Positions 11,884 through 24,700 of a DNA stretch of 64,000 nt are shown here, piece after piece. Position numbers and translations under genes: made by a program. Origin of the DNA: Larix kaempferi (taxonomy: Eukaryota > Streptophyta > Pinopsida > Pinales > Pinaceae); assembly GCA_027924585.1 (NCBI GenBank), contig BSBM01000047.1, positions 24,682,501-24,746,500 on the forward strand. Reading direction: 5' to 3'. How positions within the stretch are numbered: position 1 is the stretch's first letter; the number at the start of each line of letters is the position of its first letter. The notes under the pieces were generated by a model. That model had not been told where the DNA came from, did no database searches, and worked only from the letters and a program-made list of their open reading frames with translations.

Positions 11884-12837
11884 CTATTGTTCCTCGAAGG
11901 ATTTCTTCTTGGCTTTAGCAACTTCACGTCTTTGTTTAAAGCAAATCTTCTCAGGGTGGTTATTTTTGCTACAACACTTAAAAGGATCAAACACTTTCCT
12001 TTTAGGAGCATCATTGGAGGCATCATTAGAAGAGTGATGGGTTGAACCCTTAGTATGTGGTTTAGGGTTTTTATTAAAACCTTGATAATGATTCTTTTTA
12101 ATATGTGCCATCAGAGCTTTACTATTAGTTAACTGACCAGAAGCAATTAATCTATCTCGCTCACATATCAAACCTTTACAAAAATATTCAAAGGAGGTTG
12201 ACATAGAACCTTTAGACATTTCAATGGCCCTATTCCTAGTTTAGATGAACAAATCAAATGTAGAAGGTAACTTTTTTCTATATAAGAATAACAAGGGAAT
12301 TATAATTTTTCTTGTAATCTTTACCACAATTATTTAGTTTTTCATTATAGGTTTTTATTTCAACAAGAAATGACTCAATTCTATCAAAATATTTGGATCT
12401 AACTCATGAATCTTTTTCTCAATATAATACACAGAAACATCATCATATTTATCAAATAAAGAAGCTAAAGTATTCCATACATAAACCGAGCTATCTTCAA
12501 CCTCAATATGTACCTATAAACTATTTGAAATAGTTTGACCAATGCTTCATCTTGCTTGATCACATCGATCTTCCCATATAGCTAAGTCTTCAACATCGGT
12601 TGGTTTCGTTTGTTCACCTTTAACTAATCACTATAGATTCTTACTCCTGAGAACATCAACTATCTTTCTCTTCCAAGAAATATAGTTAGTACCATTTAAC
12701 TCAGGAACATAAGCTACTTCAGAACTCATATTGATGAACAAGAAACTAAACCCTAAGGAAACAAGACAAGATGCTAAAAATAGAAGAATAGAGAATAAAA
12801 CCAGAAAATTCTCACCAATGATGAAACCCAACAACAC
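11884..12837 (-). pseudogene. gag: Decayed Copia gag (minus strand)
   Basis: The frame at 12837-12631 holds the N-terminal Copia gag signature (VPELNGTNYISWKRKIVDVL). The frame at 12219-11884 holds the gag C-terminus with a degenerate zinc knuckle (KCCSKNNHPEKIC). The CX4HX4C half of the knuckle is readable, but the first Cys of the usual CX2CX4HX4C box is displaced. The part between (12220-12630) is broken by stops. Gag would package element RNA in cytoplasmic particles, but this copy cannot encode it. Upstream on the same strand lies a matching primer-binding site at 13421-13433. No protease, integrase or reverse transcriptase follows below 11884, so the element is truncated. Confidence 0.75.
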
Positions 12838-13420
12838 CTAATCGACAAATTTGCAAACCCTCTACAAGAAACAACGAAAAGTCGACTTACAATGACAATT
12901 GCACTTCGAAACTAGGTGTATGTGCCTTTTGCGAAGGCCGGCCACAGAGGTATGTGCCTTCAGTGAAGGCATGCTATGTACATATGTGCCTTTTCTTTCG
13001 AAAAACTACATACCTATTTGTTAAGGCCCTGTAACTGTAGATCCATGAAAGCTGAAGTCATCTGGACGTAAACTTGCAAAAACACAAACTAGAAACATGC
13101 AAACAAGCAGATCTATTACTAGAGAGATAGATCCTTGATAGTAGGTTAGTATAAAATGGATTTCAACTTCGATCTACATAAAAAATCAAAGAAAACTTGA
13201 AAATATTCTCAAAATAAATAAATGGCGAGTGTTAGGATTTTGAGGAAAAAAAAAAACTCAAACATGTAGAAAAATGCCCAGATATAAGGAAAAACAACAA
13301 GGGCTGTCTAGATATAATAAAAAAAGTACTAGATATGGAGGGCCCAATTTTTTTTGAAGAACTTGGTGCTTGAAAAAAAAATTAACAAAAAATTATTGAA
13401 GAAGGTAGAGCATAGTAATC

Positions 13421-13433
13421 AGCTTTGATACCA
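13421..13433 (-). other. Copia primer-binding site (tRNA-Met type) and LTR edge
   Basis: The minus strand reads CTAACA then TGGTATCAAAGCT: an LTR end followed at once by a sequence complementary to the initiator Met tRNA 3' end (one change from TGGTATCAGAGC). It is correctly placed about 600 bases upstream of the gag remnant at 12837. The LTR itself would start at 13434 (TGTTAGATTG on plus) but is lost in the foldback region. Confidence 0.75.
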
Positions 13434-13499
13434 TGTTAGATTGTTGAGAAATATGCATAAACATACAACAATACATTTAACAAGTTATATAACTTAACG

Positions 13500-15471
13500 A
13501 TAACTTTATACTCAAAACAAGAACTCTAGCCATAAAAATTCATATTTTTGCATCACCAAAAAACAACCCCGAATCAAAAAGTGGTGTTACCGGTAGCACC
13601 ACTATTTTTGTGTGCTTAAAAATATAGACATGGATCAAAACAATCCTTACTGTTGTTTACAAAAACCTTAAAATCAAGCCCTGAATTGAAAACTAATGCT
13701 ACTTGTAGCACACTTTTTTCAAAAAATGACATTATTATATCGTTGTATCATAATTTAAAATTGTATTTATTAAATGTTTTAGTAACACTATATAAAACTA
13801 GCACTGAGTTAAACACAAATTATTCAAGAAATTATTTCACCACTATTTCCATATAAAATAAAAGAATTTATGATATTTTTTGTAATAAAATAATATATTA
13901 AACCATAAAACGTAGAAGTTATGACTTTTGGGCACACAAGAGAGGAAACTCAGTATATTAATTCATATGTTTGCATCAAAAACACTAAAAATCAATCCCA
14001 AAATGAACCATGGGTGGTATCGTTGTAGTCAAAACCCCAAATTGACCATGTGGAACTCCTAGAATCACTATCATTTTTATTTGAGGTTAACATTTAAAAA
14101 ACAATAACTCAAAAAAACAGAATTCAAAAAAATTCAAAAAAGAAAAATTCAAAATCCAAATTAAAAAAAAATTCAAAAAATATTTACAACCTTAAAAAAA
14201 TTTATAAACAAAAAAAATAAAAAAAAATAAATCCAATTTTTTTTAATAAAAATTGGGAAAAAAATTCAAAATGAAACACAAATTAAAAAAAAATTAAAAA
14301 TTAAAAACAAATTAACATTTAAACAAATTTGAACCAAAAAAAGAATAAAATTGTTTTAATCACATCTCAAAACAAATCGAATTATTTAAAATTTTTAAAA
14401 GAAATTTTAATAAAAAAATTGAAAAAAAAAAACTTAAAAAAACAAAATTTTAAAACAAAATTAAAAATTATAACCAAAGTTTAAATTAAAATAAAAAAAA
14501 TAAAAAAATTAAACCCTCTAACCCCTCTACTCCCCCTTCCACCTCATCTTCCCGCCCCTGTCCCCCCTTCCCCTCCGCCCCTGTCCCACTGTCCCCCCTC
14601 CTCTCTGCCCCCATCCCTCGTTCCCCCCCTCCCCCTCCCCCTCCCCACCCGTTTCCCATGCAACCCCCTTCAGGTCGACCGCGATTCCTTGAACTGCGTC
14701 GCCATGAAGGGGCGGAGCTTGGGAAAAAGAACGTGTGCATTCACTCGTTCTTCCACCCAAGTGCCGCCCCTTCGCGATGGTGTGATTTTTGGAATTGTGG
14801 CTAGCCTGAAGGGGGCTTTGTCGGGGGGGGGGGCTAGGGCGGAGGGAAGGGTGGGTAGAGGGGGATGGAGAAGGGAAAGGGAGGGGGAATGGGGAGCGGA
14901 GGGGTTAGGGGGTTTAATTCTTTTTTTTTAAATTTAAAATTTTAGTTTTGAATGTTTTAAATTTTTTATAATTTTGTTATATATATATATATATATTAAA
15001 TTTTGTTATAAAATTTTTAATTTTGGTTTTTTAAATTTTGTTTATAAGTTTTTTTTTTGGCTTTTTTTTTCAATTTTCTTTTAAAATTTTTAATTTTTTT
15101 AGTTCTATACATAAAATAGTTGAAAATGCGTTAAAAAGTTTGAAATGTCTCTATTTTCTTTTTATTTTTTACAAATTTTCCCATAAAAATTACTTATTTA
15201 AGATTAAAGTTCAAAGAAAAATCTTCCAAAATATATATATTTTTTGTTCTAACTAGCCTCTAAAAGTTAAAAATAAAATAAAAAAAGTATATATTTTTCA
15301 TTATAACTAGCTACTAAATGTATTTTTTTTGTAAGATTTGAAAAAACACATTTGTAAATAAAAATTATAGTTTTTTATGGCCAAGAAGTTTCAAAATCGC
15401 AAAAAAATGGCTCAAAATGAAAAATGGTGCTACTAGTATACACGCTTTCTGAACCCAAAAAACGAGAACAA
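13500..15471. mobile_element. Foldback-like inverted repeat with GC-rich core
   Basis: Around a centre near 14740 the two sides are imperfect reverse complements. On the left are the C-rich tract 14512-14655, CCCCCTTCAGG, CCATGAAGGGGCGG and GGGAAAAAGAACG. On the right, in reverse order, are CGTTCTTCCACCC, GCCGCCCCTTCGCG, CCTGAAGGGGG and a G-rich tract ending GGGGTTAGGGGGTTTAATT at about 14920. Outside this core the left flank is A-rich (14100-14510) and the right flank T-rich (14920-15290), so the palindrome continues. Both outer flanks share weak GGTGCTAC/GTAGCACC motifs. The core is confident and the outer limits are uncertain. No transposase is present. The left side is longer than the right, probably from internal duplications. 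Confidence 0.6.
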
Positions 15472-15947
15472 TGTTAGGTTCTTGTCAAGTTGTATAACTT
15501 GTTATTTATTAACATGTAAATCAATAGCAAGATTTTACACCAGATATATGTGGTAAAACCCCAAATGTGGAAACATCCATGGGAATGTATGATCTTTTTA
15601 TTCTTCAGAAATCTCCAATCTTACACTTAAGCTCCACCACATATGTTTATCACAACTTTACAATAATGTTCACAATAACTTTCAGCATAATTATCCAAAG
15701 GGTCTCATTCACTTCTATTATAGAGTTAGAGGTATGGGAGAATCACATCCCATAATATATTATGGGATAAATGATTTTCTACCTCCTTATAGAATGGATG
15801 GTAATAGGAGAATATTACTCCATGATCCATGTGGGATAACTCATTTTACATAAGATAGAGATAATTATGTATTCCTTTGCTAGACAAGACATCATAACAT
15901 CTTAGGATATCATTATACTAGCACTATTAACATTACATATTCCAACA
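15472..15947 (-). mobile_element. Copia-type LTR, probably minus-oriented
   Basis: The block runs from TGTTAGGTTC to ATTCCAACA, i.e. inverted TGTTGG/CTAACA-type termini 476 bp apart. In minus orientation it contains GGTTTTACCACATATATCTGGTG, split here as GGTTTTACCAC and ATATATCTGGTG, a phrase typical of the R/U5 part of Copia LTRs. No primer-binding site follows its minus-strand end (TTGTTCTCG instead), and no clear target duplication flanks it. It may be the outer part of the LTR whose inner edge is at 13434, split by the foldback, or a separate solo LTR. Confidence 0.5.
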
Positions 15948-15956
15948 TTTTTAAAC

Positions 15957-16735
15957 CAGAAAAGTGTGATATTTGATTACAAAAATGTGTTTTTCAATTC
16001 CAAAAGTGCAATTTTTTATTCCATAAGTGCGATTTTTGAAATATGAAAGTGCCAATCTTGATTCCAAATGTGTGGATTTCACTTAGGAAAATGTTAAAAT
16101 CTAATTGCAACAATGTGTATTTAGATTTTTTTTCATAATGTGTATATGATATCTAAATCCAATATTAATTTACAGTTGTTAACATATTAATTTTGTATGT
16201 GCATGTATAATTTTACTATTACATCCATTGCTAAATATATCAAGATTGAAGAGATGAGCATAAACAAGACTAAAAAATTGTTAAATTCAATATTGTAAGT
16301 GTCAATATCATTCTTTTAAAGTCCAAAATTGGGTTCTACAAGTGGCAATATTGGTTCTAAAAATGTCATTTTTGAATCCAAAAGATCAATTTTAAATAAT
16401 TTCGGACCCCAAAAGTGTGATTTTCAATTCCAAAAGTGCAACTTTCGATTCCAAAAGTGAGATTTTTTATTCCAAAAGTGCGATTTTCAATTCCAAAAAT
16501 GTGAATTTTGATATATAAAAGTGTCAATTTCAATTCGAAATGTGTGAATTTCGAACAAAAAATATCAATATCTAATTGCTACAATGTATATTTATAGTTC
16601 AATATTTTTTTCTTAATGTGTATATAATATATAAATCCAAGATTAATTTACAGTTGTCAACATATTAATTTTGTATGTGCTTGGATAATATCACTATGAC
16701 ACCTGTAGCTAAATATATCGAGATTGAAAGATAAA
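15957..16735. repeat. Duplicated ~450-480 bp block with AAAAGTG microrepeats
   Basis: Two copies begin AAAAGTGTGAT at 15961 and 16411, and both contain TTAATTTACAGTTGT and CTAAATATATC (16231 and 16709). Inside each copy a ~20 bp motif (GATTCCAAAAGTG plus a T-run) repeats several times. No coding content. Confidence 0.75.
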
Positions 16736-16759
16736 ATAAAAACAAGTGACAATGATCAT

Positions 16760-19700
16760 TGTATAGTTGTACTTTTTATAAATATTTAAGGCAACATCAC
16801 TCAAATAAAGTCTCAATCATTAGCTTCATTCCCAATCTCAACATTATACTCCATTTGTTCTTGTTGTGCATTAATTGCTGCAAGGCCCTTCTCTATTTTT
16901 TTTTAATATTTTCTCTCTTGTCCATCCTACCCTTGGTGACCATGCATGGTTTGGGAATATGTACAACCTTAGTGATCTTTGGGCATGGTCACCACAGAGT
17001 GATATCCATTAAATAAAACCAATTAATTCATACAAGAACAATTCACAATCTTTACAAGCAATTATAAATGAACAAAGAAATTGGAGTATGACTTACCCAA
17101 TTCTAAACGTTCAAAGAAGAAACCTTTGATTTGCTGCTCCAATATTCCTGCTCAAAATTTTGACTTTTTATTTGAAAGTAATTAATAAACTAGAAAAGAG
17201 TAGTTACAATAACAAAGATTCTAAATATAATTGAAAACTTGCAGAATTACTCATCCAAATTAGACATTCATAAACATAGATTGAACAATTAATACTGGAC
17301 ATAAAAGATAATTCTTTTATATATATAAGTAACAACAAGATACAAATAAGAAGATATCACCTGAGTCTCGCTATAGAGCCATTCTGAAACTAAGATAAGA
17401 GTTCTTCCACCCGAGCCTTCAAACACTCAAATTACAATTTGATTCCCTTCTTAGAAAATATGCTCAAGATAATCCCTATAGTTCTCTGGCACAATAAAAA
17501 CTCACAAGAATGGATGGAAAAGCTATTTTCCAGATATGGGATATGGGATTTTGCAGAAACAAGATAAGGTGTTTTTGGATCTGTTCTTAACATGAATAGC
17601 ATGAGGGCATGTTTAATATTCCAAAGATTCAATAACTAAGACCAATTTTCTTTTATTTGTGCCTCTTTTATATGGATGAGGAGGCAATTGGGGAAGTTGG
17701 AGACAGTTACTTACAAGATTGGAGTAATTGGGAACGGTCGAAACTAATTTTTTTTCCATAAAATAACTAATTTTATATTATTTGTCCTTGAACAGACGCA
17801 TACACGAGATAGACAAAGTGAAATCACATATATGCGGTCTAGCATTAGTGTAGGGCGCATATGACCTGAAAAACATGGTTTTTAAGAATTTCTCCAAGAC
17901 AAAGTGTTGTTCATAGATCATAAGGGACCAAGGAAGTCTGTAAAAGAGGCAAAGGGATAAGATTGGACTATCATAAGCATCTATGTGACATATGTGCCAA
18001 AATATGATATAAAATATGCCCCCTAATGTGTGAGGTCATAGGGGTAGACGATGGTTGAAATACATTACAACCCTCCAGAAGTGAGTGCAGAAGTAACCGG
18101 GATAAAGTTCCTAGAAATCAGCCATAGGCGGCACCTGCAACAAATCAAGTAAGAACTCTCTTTTCCCGAGGTGGGCATATCCATGCTCATGAGTAACAAA
18201 AGCATGGTTGGAAAATCAAGTACACTACAGATCCATGAGGTATATATAAGCAATCATCATGACCACAAAAATGGGTACATAGTGGAATCATGCCAAAAAG
18301 ATATCATAGCCACAAAAGAGATACATGGTGGATCTATGTATCAGAATCAAATGTAGATATATGGAAATAAACACTGAATAGACAAATCTCCATAAGAATC
18401 AGTGCCAAAATAGGGGTAAATGGAAATCCAACGCATCTCGAGTCATAGCATAAATATGTGATGCTATAGAATGGAATCGAGGTCTTCAAACCAACTAATA
18501 CGGGTACGAGTCTAAACTATGTGAGTAGATGCCATGAAGTCGAACATAGTATGACACCATTTGATTACTGGTCATTGATGTATATCATTAACAAACACGA
18601 TCCAACTCATCAATAATGATAATGAGAGGCAAGGTACATAGTACAATATAGCAAGTGTGAATATATGTTTTGATGTCGAACACTTATAGACTCTAATGAT
18701 CAAGGTACATCGATGTATTCCCACTATTGATAGCGAGGAAACTTTCTACTGATGACTGCAAGCTCCAAGGTACAAAAAGGACTCTAGATCGCTATCCCAT
18801 AATAGATGTTTTGGAGTCTATGGGAAGTGATCTGCTGGAAGGAGGGCATTAAGGCATCCCCCATCATCCAACATGAGGTAGGAGAAGAAGGCTAAATATT
18901 TGGTGGAGTAAAATGATTGATTCTGAAATGTACTTGAAACGAAAAGGATGACATACTAAAGTTAATATTCGTAAGGATTGGCCAGCACAAGTTAAAAATT
19001 TCCTTGAACATAAGCACGACACAATAAGTGACTAAGGCAACATTGAATCAAGGATGAACAAGACATGTGATATATGAGACATCAACAAAATTCTCCATAA
19101 TTAATGGAAGAGTAGCCAATCGGGGGAGATAATGCATAAATGAGTTCAGCTTCCTAAAGTGATACTATAACCCAAATTGTAGAGACATAGACTCAAGACA
19201 ATGTGCTTTGTTCAAGCAAGACACAACTTGATTCTAGACATAAATAAGAACATGGTTCTTTCCCTTCTGTATTTTTGGAATATTTCATTTTTTTTTGTCT
19301 TTTTCATATTATTAAAGCCTGAAAAAGAATAAAAGTATGCTTTAGTACATGGGAGGAAACAAGTGTCAGAGGAAAGCGAACTAATTCCAAGTGCATGGAA
19401 CGAACCTATGCATAATGCAAGGAATGTGAGCAGGATAAGGGCACTCAAGGTGTGCTTCGTCTCGGTAAAAGGGTGTCAAGTTGCAAAGGAAAAATGATTC
19501 AAGGATTAACGATAATGAGATAATAAGTGAGGGATTATACAGAGTTGTAAGCTAGAATTTCTCACAAAAGGCTCAAAAGTGCAAGTGAGAAAGATGCAAT
19601 GCATTTACAACTTAAACAAAAATTGGAGAGAGTCCCCTTTTAGGAAATGGCTAGCATAAAAGGTAAGGAAGAAGAATGCATATTTAACACAAAGTCAGGA

Positions 19701-20250
19701 AACACTACCAAGGGATTCTCAATCCTAACAATACAACAACATATGCACCATTAGACAATTGGATTTAAACTAGGGTACCCATGTGAGGGAGGCTCTGTTG
19801 CAAAAAGATGACATATTAGTATAGTAGAACGATGAATGTCATAATTCTGCAAAGATAACCTAAGGTTGTTCGAAACTGGGTAAGATAATGCAAAATGAAA
19901 AACAGAAGGAGAAGGCTACCCTATATGTCAATTTACAAAACAATACTTGAAACGAATGCCCTAGATGAAAGCAATTATCTTTCTAAACAAAAGTTTTGCA
20001 AAGTACATCGAGATATACCTAAACAATAACACAATTAGTCCCACATGCAAAAGGATAGTATTCAACTAAAAAAAGTGAACAATAAATTGAATTGTTACCC
20101 TCTCTTTTGTTGGTGAGAAAGAATTGGATTTTGGGTATGAGAACAACCTCAATCTTCGAAAAGTGATCACACAAGCGAGGAGCAAGTATTTTCATTGTCA
20201 TTAGAACTAGGTAAAATATTTGTACTTGTTGTTTTCATTTATCGTTGATC
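16760..20250. other. No recognisable feature
   Basis: I find no conserved domain, LTR pair, tRNA or clear repeat on either strand. Short open frames (16759-17016, 17432-17632, 19212-19448) lack family signatures. The stretch is probably old, fully decayed repeat DNA. Confidence 0.5.
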
Positions 20251-20932
20251 CATTAGGATGATGATAGAGTGGCGTGAAAGGGAACATGAATTCATTGACA
20301 ATGAAGTTCTTGACAATAATGAGGCTCAAGAAACACTTCGATTATGCGGATTGAAGAAGTTTTTTGAAATATACAACATGGGGGTTCAAAGTGGGTTATT
20401 AAAACTATTGATTGAATATTGGGATGCAGAGGCCAATGCCTTCATACTAGATGGGGAACCTCTCAAAATAGAGATTGATGATATTTATTTTCTCACAGGA
20501 CTTTGTCGTCGAGGAGAGGTACTGAAAGTCAAAGTTCGAGGAGTTTGGGGCATGACAATCAATGAATACGTGGAAATGTACTGTGTTGTTGGGTATCAAA
20601 ATATTGGAACTCAGGTTCCAATATGAGATATAAAAAGTTTGAAGCTCAAGATCATAAGCATGATGATAGGCCGAATCATCGGATCAACATCAAATCACCA
20701 AGCCTTAGCAACGCAAGTGTTTTTACGCAGTAAGGTGTTTGGAACCCAACATGTTTGATTGGTGTACTACACTGTTGGGATGCATGAAATATCAACTAAC
20801 AAAATGCAAAATCAAGAAGATGAATAAATTTAGTTTCAGAAGCATTTTATGCAGTTTTTTTTAAAGAGTAATTGCCATTGGCCTGCGGGTATATGTAGAA
20901 CCAAAAACTCTAAGGAGCCCCGCCATGGCTCG

Positions 20933-21434
20933 TGTTGAATATTGTAACTTCTAAGAATATTATATTTGTACATTATTATTTCGGAGATGTTTCATCCCTC
21001 CGAGGTGATTCTATTATGTATCCGGAGATGTTTATTCCTCCGATGGTTTGTGGTAACTAGGGTTATTAGACCCACCATGTGGGGGTAGGCCCTGATTTTA
21101 TATTTTAGGGGTTATTAGACTTCTCCAGAAGAGGTCGGCCCCATTAGGGATTTTGGTCAGTTGGGAACTAGTATAAATAGAGGAGGAGAGCTCCTCATTT
21201 GACACACTTCCACAACTCAGAAAAGTAGCGCACTTGTGTCTGGGAGGTCTGCATAGGAGGTAGAGAAGGAGGTCAAGTCTTGGAGCACATCTTGTATTTT
21301 GGTTGATCATCTTATTGAGGAAAGCTTTGCTGGGTTTTCTACCCCATGAGGGTTTCCCAGGGTAAATTCTGTGTCTATCTTGTGATTATGTTTCTTTCAG
21401 TGATCTTGCTAGTCTATTTGGTTTAACCTTAACA
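20933..21434 (+). repeat. CopA 5' LTR
   Basis: It starts TGTTGAATATTG and ends CCTTAACA. Two copies of a GGTTATTAGAC motif lie upstream of a TATA box (TATAAATA, 21172-21179), so U3 is at the left, as in a plus-strand element. It has the same length as the 3' LTR. Confidence 0.95.
21172..21179 (+). promoter_or_regulatory. CopA LTR TATA box
   Basis: TATAAATA within GTATAAATAGAGGAGGAG. The same site is kept in the 3' LTR (28038), in the LTR at 55860-56520 (56200) and in the CopC LTR (63395), so it is a conserved promoter element of this LTR family. Confidence 0.7.
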
Positions 21435-21446
21435 TGGTATTAGAGC
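21435..21446 (+). other. CopA primer-binding site
   Basis: TGGTATTAGAGC immediately follows the LTR; it is complementary to the 3' end of initiator Met tRNA with one change from the usual TGGTATCAGAGC. Confidence 0.9.
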
Positions 21447-21724
21447 TAGCCTGAATAGAACATCTTTCACAAGGTGAAATTATATTTCTCTCTCTCTCCC
21501 AAAATTAGGGTTTCTGCAAAAGTTAGTATTTTTGGATTCTGGTTGCATGGCTGATTAGCCCTTCTAAAGATCTATCTTTTGAGCTTTGGATCGAGGTTTT
21601 TGGTTGGGTAGATCTCCGAGAAAGTCAAACCCTAGTTTTACCAAAAGTGCGATAAACCAGAAATTCTGTTGCAGTTCTGGAAAAGTGAAAAGTTAAAATT
21701 TCCGGGTAAGTACTACTCTATCTC

Positions 21725-24700
21725 TTGTCTCTTGGACTCCCCCAAGAGAAGATGGCTCCAAGCACTAAGCTTGAAGACAAGCTAGAAGGTATAGAGAATT
21801 TCTGGGCATGGAAATACAGAATTGGTCTCATTCTTGAAGAGAATGATCTTGCTCATTATATCAAGGATGAAGTTGCAGAACCTGAAGGAGATGAAGCCAA
21901 AGAGAAGCATAGGAAGGATTTGATTAGGGCAAAGAGAATCATAGCTGATTATATTAAAGACCACTTGATTCCCCAAGTGGCTTCCAAGAAGACTCCAAAG
22001 GAAATGTATGATGCCCTAGGAAGAATGTATGAAGGAAAGAACATCAATAGGAAGATGAACCTAAGGACTTAGTTGAAGAGTACCAAGATGCACAAAGGAG
22101 AATCCATTCAAGACTACTTCTCAAGGGTCTCCCAAATCAAGGAGCAACTAGATGCCATTGGTGACACTCTTGATGAAGATGAACTTGTGATGACTGCTGT
22201 AAATGGTCTCACTAGACCTTGGGAATCATTCATACAAACTATGTGTGCCAGAAAAGAAAGTATGAAGTTTGATGTAGTATGGGAGGATTGTGTTCAAGAA
22301 GAAGCAAGGGTAGCCAACAGAGAATCCCTTCTAAAAGAGGACGACCAAGCCTTGGCCACCCACACCAAAAGAGGAAGAAGGGGTCACTTCAAGAAAGTGA
22401 ACCACAAAAAGTCTCAACCCTCTCATAGATTCAAAAGGAAAGGAGGAACAAACTCAGAAAGAGACCTCTCCATAGTCCAATGTTATAATTGTCTTAAACT
22501 AGGACACTATGCTAGAGACTGTACTTTACCAGAAAAGAAGAAGAAGAAGTTTGTTCACAAAAGACATCATGCACATATGGCAGAAGATGATAGTGAAGAA
22601 GAAGTAGAAGAAGAAGAAGAAGAGGAAAGGACTCGATGAAAAAGATCTAAAGTAAAGAAAGAAGATCCAGAAGAATATGTTCTATTTTTTGCACTCTCTG
22701 GATCTGTGTCTCCTGGAGAGGATACATGGCTCATTGATAGTGGTGCTTCAAAGCACATGACAGGTCAAAAGAAAACTCTCTCAAGACTTGAAGAAAAGTC
22801 TTCACCACAAAAGGTATCTCTAGGAGATGATTATCAATATCTCATCAAGGGAATTGGTGAAGCAAGCTACAAGCTTGATTCTGGAACACCCTTAAAAATG
22901 AAAGAAATTTTATATGTACCAGGTTTGAATAAGAACCTACTCTCTATCTCAGCACTAGATAAGAAAGGTTTTAGAGTGGCTTTCATAGATGGACAAGTAC
23001 TCATGTGGCCCAAAGGAAAATCAATTGAAGATGCAGTTGTTATTGGTGAAGAAGAAGGAGGTCTCTATAAGCTCAAGGGTCATCCAAAAGTTTCCCTTGC
23101 TCATGAAACCTCTAGCCCTAGTGAGCTATGGCATAGAAGATTAGCTCACATTAACTACAAAGCCTTACCCTATGTAAGCAAGGTGGTCATAGGATTACCA
23201 GATTTGAAGGTTGATCATAATGGCTCATGTAAAGGATGTGAGAAAGGGAAGAATATCAAGAACCCTTTTCCAAAGAGTGAAACAAAGACTAAGAACATTT
23301 TGGAGCTAATACACTTAGATGTATGTGGAACAATTCCCACCACTTCCCTAAGTGTGTTTGAATACTATCTCTCATTCATTGATGAATATTCAAGGAAGAC
23401 TTGGATATACTTCTAAAAGGTAAGAATGAAGTCTTTGGAAAATTCAAAGAGTTCAAAGCCCTAATAGAAAATCTCTCAGAAAAGAAAATCAATATTCTCA
23501 GAACAGATAATGGCGGAGAATATACTTCAAAGGACTTTGAAGATGTTTGTAAAGAAGCCGGAATCAAGAGGGAACTAACCACTCCCTACAATCCCCAACA
23601 AAATGGGGTTGCTGAAAGGAAGAATAGAACCATCATGGAAGCTGTAAAGACTATGATACATGACCAAGATCTACCCATGTATCTATGGGCTGAAGCAGCT
23701 AGGACATCAGTCTATGTGCAAAATAGACTATCCCATAGTGCTCTTGAATTCAAAACTCCAGAAGAAGTGTTCACAGGAAAGAAGCCTGAGGTAAGTCATC
23801 TCAAAATATTTGGGTGTCCTGTGTACATTCACATTCCAAAAGAAAAGAGAACCAAGTTGGATCCTTTTGGTAAGAAGGGAATATTTGTTGGATATTGTGA
23901 ATCATCCAAATCCTTCAGAATTTACATACCAGGTTTTCATCATATGGAAATAAGTAGAGATGTAACATTTGATGAAGAAGCAGCTCTCAAGAAATCCAGG
24001 AAGTGCCAACTTGAAGAAATCTATGAAGAAGATACACCTCCTAGAATCATAGAGACCGTGCCCATCCCTGAAGATGATTCACCAGAGGATCATGACATGT
24101 TGGAACCACAAGAACCCCCTATTACAGACTTATCTAAGAAAAGAAGGCCAGCATGGGCTAGAGATATTATTCAAGGAGCCAAAAGATATGGAGCTCCTAA
24201 AGGCTCCACTAGAGAAAGAAAGAAACCAAAGCTAGTGTCCAACTATATGGCCTTGATGTGTGATCTTGTGGATCAACAACCTACTAGCTATGAAGAGGCA
24301 GCTCAGAAGAAAGAATGGGTAGAAGCAATGACAGAAGAATATCAGTCAATAATGAAAAATGATGTTTGGGATATAGTTCCCAAACCAAAAGATAAATGTG
24401 TGGTTTCTTCCAAATGTATTTTCAAGATAAAACATGCTGCAGATGGTAGCATTGAAAAATACAAGGCAAGATTTGTAGCCAGAGGATTCTCTCAGAAAGA
24501 GGGAATTGACTATGAAGAAACATTTTCACCATGCTAGGTATACTTCAATTAGAACCATCATGGCACTTGCATCTATGATGAAGTGGAAATTACACAAAAT
24601 GGATGTTAAGACAACTTTTCTGAATGGTGTAATTGAAGAAGAAGTGTACATAGAGCAACCACAAGGGTTTGAGGTTAAAGATGAGAGAACTCATGTATGC

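Noticed and set aside
14486-14931. Gly/Arg-rich open frames on both strands
   Set aside because: Products of the purine/pyrimidine-rich arms of the foldback; no family signature and present in both orientations.
16759-17016. 85-codon plus-strand hydrophobic frame as a gene
   Set aside because: No domain, surrounded by repeat debris, and hydrophobicity explained by T-richness.
22567-22758. Minus-strand Ser-rich frame
   Set aside because: Antisense shadow of the Glu-rich gag C-terminus of CopA.
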